From Fidelibacterota bacterium UBA7301 (GTDB lineage Bacteria; Fidelibacterota; Marinisomatia; Marinisomatales; TCS55), in contig DKQT01000042.1 in the NCBI GenBank assembly GCA_002471845.1, forward strand, positions 1 through 64,000: a DNA stretch of 64,000 bases. The letters are read 5' to 3'. The notes beneath the pieces are model-generated. The model worked only from the letters and a program-made list of their open reading frames with translations, had not been told where the DNA came from and searched no databases. The position numbers and the translations under genes are program-made. This document shows positions 61,848 to 64,000 of the stretch, in pieces; position 1 is the first letter of the stretch, and each line of letters begins with the position of its first letter.

Positions 61848-63899
61848 TTAAGATAATCCTCTTTTTCGACGGATATACCATTCCATACATAATAGGAGAA
61901 CCAATATAAATAGTAAGATTCTGCTCTCAGTAAATTTAACGATTTCTGCTTTGAATTCACGCCGAACTTTTGGTTTTATTTTACTGAATAAACTGTCCCT
62001 TGCACCCCAGAGAAAGAAACGGCCATTGGCTTTATCAGATAATGAAGAAAGCATTTTTTTATTTAAATGAACCTGATTGAGCTCAATCTGGCTTTCCAGT
62101 ACATGGAATATGTTAGATTGAATCGGGTCCTGGTCCGAATCAAATTGAATTGAATAATTATATTCTCCCGGCCCGGGAGCCCGAAACTCACCCACCCATC
62201 GCTGCTCTTCAATATTAAATGAAATATCCCTGGTGATAATAATCTCATCACCTTGGGTAACAGAAATGATAATGTTTTCAGTTTCACCGGGTTTTTGTTC
62301 GAAAGGCTGCGTGCCCGTGATCTGAACCATTTCACCCTGCTGATAGCGAATTTTATTGAGTCTGAAAAAATTTTCATGTTCTCCACCGGTTTTTAATAAC
62401 CAAGAAATAGATTGATCCCAAATGATAGAAAATGGCCCATCTCTGGATAATTTTTGATCATTAAAATATAATGTATTTATTTCGGGTGAAGTCCATACCA
62501 TGGTACGGATATTTTCATTCTGGTTTCGCAACCATAAAGGCCATCCTGATTCAGTTAAAGCCAATGTATCAGATGAATATTCTTTGCCGGAAAGGAACAA
62601 ACTTAGAACCAAGGGGGGTAAATCAAAATTACTCAATTGTTCATTTGTAAAATCCCAAAAAACCGGGCCGGAATCAAAAGTACTATCTTGAGCAACAACG
62701 CCTAAAACAGATGTAACCCCTTTTAAAGAGATGCCAGACTGGTTTGGTCCCCCTATTAACATGACTGCTGCCTGGTGAGACAGAATTTTTTTTCCCAGAA
62801 TCCGGATGAAATTGGGGGAAAGTGGTTTTATGGGATAATTATCAAAAATGATTAATTCATAAGGCGTTTGCCAAAAAGATTTGATTGAGGGACGAAACCG
62901 TGATTCTGTTATCCTTATAAAATGATCTAATTCAATTCTTGGATTATGTTTTAAAACCCGTTTCAAAACTGAAGTATTTTTATTCGGGCTCCCCGTAAGG
63001 AGGGCTACTTTATAGCGATCTTTAAGCACCAGAAGGTTAAAATTTTGCCTGTTATTTTGAATATTAATTTCATCTTCCACTGATGAAACTCGAACTTCAA
63101 ATTCCTGTTTACCAATTTCTTTTAGGCGAAACCGAAAATTCACCTCTCGTTTAGATCCCTGCCCCATCAATTTGATATGTTTAGATCCCAATAATTTGCG
63201 CTTATTGTACAATGAAACACTGAGTCGGTCACTGATTTCCCCCACAGATTGAATCGTTACATTGACATTTATGCCATCACTTTTTAATACAACTGTCGGT
63301 ACATCAATCGATTGAATAGCCACATCAACTAACTCAGTGTCCTTGCCAATTCCAAGAGTGTGAACAGGAATACGGAATTGTTGAAACACCTCGACGGGAT
63401 CCTTCCCTTCAGTAATTAAACCGTCAGATATGATTACTGCACCGGCCAAATTGTTTTCTTCCTTTTTAATTTTCTCCGAAATTATTCCCAGATTGGTTGT
63501 CACACCATTGCCGTCAAGTTTTGGAGTGCTGACCTTTTGGATTTCGTCCGCAAATTGATAGAGCTTAAATGAAATATTATTTTCGGAAAGACGATTGACA
63601 AATGTCTGCATCCCCGATTGAATCGAATTAATGGATGGTGTCTGGTGATATTTAATACTGGCAGAATTATCAACAAAAATAGCCCAATCCAGTTTTTTTT
63701 CTTTTGCACCAGAAAGATTTAAAATTGGATTAAACAACATAATTCCGAGAATTAAAAAAATAACAAACCGCTCAATAAGTAATAAATGATACCACTTTTC
63801 ACCAGTAAGAATTTTTGATAAATAATAAAACAATACAGCGCCTGTTAAAAGGGCAACCCAAAGGATCAAGTCAGACTCATGCAAGAATGATAAATCCAT
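61848..63899 (-). CDS. large VWA-domain membrane protein
   Basis: 683 residues. Seen: two N-terminal helices (about 11-30 and 41-60), a von Willebrand A-like domain from about 70 with a MIDAS DNSAS (Asp77, Ser79, Ser81) and IISDGLITEG, beta-rich regions with disulfide-free composition to about 650, and one C-terminal helix followed by RRKRG. Resembles the Bacteroidetes-type 'VWA domain-containing' or BatA-like membrane proteins. Function unknown. It follows the unidentified partial gene by 3 bases and precedes ugd by 24. Confidence 0.75.
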   Translation of the reverse strand: MDLSFLHESDLILWVALLTGAVLFYYLSKILTGEKWYHLLLIERFVIFLILGIMLFNPILNLSGAKEKKLDWAIFVDNSASIKYHQTPSINSIQSGMQTFVNRLSENNISFKLYQFADEIQKVSTPKLDGNGVTTNLGIISEKIKKEENNLAGAVIISDGLITEGKDPVEVFQQFRIPVHTLGIGKDTELVDVAIQSIDVPTVVLKSDGINVNVTIQSVGEISDRLSVSLYNKRKLLGSKHIKLMGQGSKREVNFRFRLKEIGKQEFEVRVSSVEDEINIQNNRQNFNLLVLKDRYKVALLTGSPNKNTSVLKRVLKHNPRIELDHFIRITESRFRPSIKSFWQTPYELIIFDNYPIKPLSPNFIRILGKKILSHQAAVMLIGGPNQSGISLKGVTSVLGVVAQDSTFDSGPVFWDFTNEQLSNFDLPPLVLSLFLSGKEYSSDTLALTESGWPLWLRNQNENIRTMVWTSPEINTLYFNDQKLSRDGPFSIIWDQSISWLLKTGGEHENFFRLNKIRYQQGEMVQITGTQPFEQKPGETENIIISVTQGDEIIITRDISFNIEEQRWVGEFRAPGPGEYNYSIQFDSDQDPIQSNIFHVLESQIELNQVHLNKKMLSSLSDKANGRFFLWGARDSLFSKIKPKVRREFKAEIVKFTESRILLFILVLLLCMEWYIRRKRGLS

Positions 63900-63902
63900 A
63901 AA

Positions 63903-64000
63903 TTATCCAAGTTTCATATTGGGTAGAACAGGAAAGGCGGGAGAACTTTCATGTCCATTTGAAAGGTATAATTCACCTAAATAGGCTACCATAGCAGCAT
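63903..64000 (-). CDS. partial gene, C-terminal 32 codons
   Basis: A frame entering from the right edge ends with TAA at 63903-63905. The visible residues (AAMVAYLGELYLSNGHESS...) are soluble with no motif I recognise. Position 3 bases before the VWA gene suggests one operon. Product unknown. Confidence 0.6.
   Translation of the reverse strand, partial: AAMVAYLGELYLSNGHESSPAFPVLPNMKLG

Overview
The window is about 64 kb from a Gram-negative bacterial chromosome. Periplasmic cytochrome c maturation, a heptose adenylyltransferase, dTDP-sugar genes and a MltD-type transglycosylase point to an outer membrane. An archaeal-type (type II) GAPDH, two complex I loci, a CXXXY-type CcmE and a very small basic COX24-like ribosomal-type protein suggest the FCB group, most like Marinimicrobia (SAR406/Neomarinimicrobiota). 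That placement is inference from gene content; no rRNA is present. Almost everything is on the minus strand in long, overlapping operons. The exception is a plus-strand block at about 44.0-51.2 kb.

Layout, left to right. (1) 1-17 kb, minus: an MBL hydrolase (cut by the edge), type II GAPDH, a cytochrome c maturation set ccmE-F-I-A-B-C-D without ccmH, a methylmalonyl-CoA-mutase-type large subunit, a CstA transporter, dxs, pdxT, pdxS, ispH, an NrnA-like DHH phosphoesterase, a PduO-type cobalamin adenosyltransferase and an NhaD/ArsB-type antiporter. (2) 17.3-32.3 kb, minus: complex I locus A with all of nuoA-K including the NADH module EFG, but with four antiporter-like subunits instead of three and an extra 81-residue membrane protein. 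A promoter lies upstream of nuoA. (3) 32.5-33.5 kb: apbE, a lipoprotein FMN transferase. (4) 33.7-43.8 kb, minus: complex I locus B, an 11-subunit set nuoABCDHIJKLMN with no EFG, so its electron donor is probably not NADH. (5) 44.0-45.4 kb, plus: proline dehydrogenase and a CoA-binding protein.

(6) 45.49-51.24 kb, plus: the most interesting part. Three transcription units (epoxide-hydrolase-like; nrfH-nrfA nitrite reductase; S9 serine peptidase) are each followed by a 57-72 bp imperfect palindrome with integron attC architecture (RYYYAAC ... GTTRRRY). The first unit starts with TTATGC and its own attC starts with GCATAAC. The third starts with TTAGGC and its attC starts with GCCTAAC. This is what gene cassettes inserted from circles should show. 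No integrase is visible, so this looks like an integrase-less cassette array (CALIN-type) holding unusually large metabolic cassettes at what looks like a chromosomal secondary site.

(7) 51.25-64 kb, minus: nadK, xseB, xseA, an S1/P1-type nuclease, a 31-residue COX24-like protein, an HU/IHF-family protein, sppA, a MltD-type transglycosylase, rfaE2, plsC, serS, rfbC, ugd, a VWA membrane protein and the end of an unidentified gene.

How it fits together: the cell appears to respire with NADH (locus A) and probably with another donor such as ferredoxin (locus B). It matures c-type cytochromes by a CcmH-less variant of System I. Through a cassette it has acquired an ammonia-forming nitrite reductase whose nine haem sites would need that maturation system. 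A cobalamin adenosyltransferase and a B12-dependent mutase lie in the same long operon region. No tRNA, rRNA, CRISPR array or transposase was seen.
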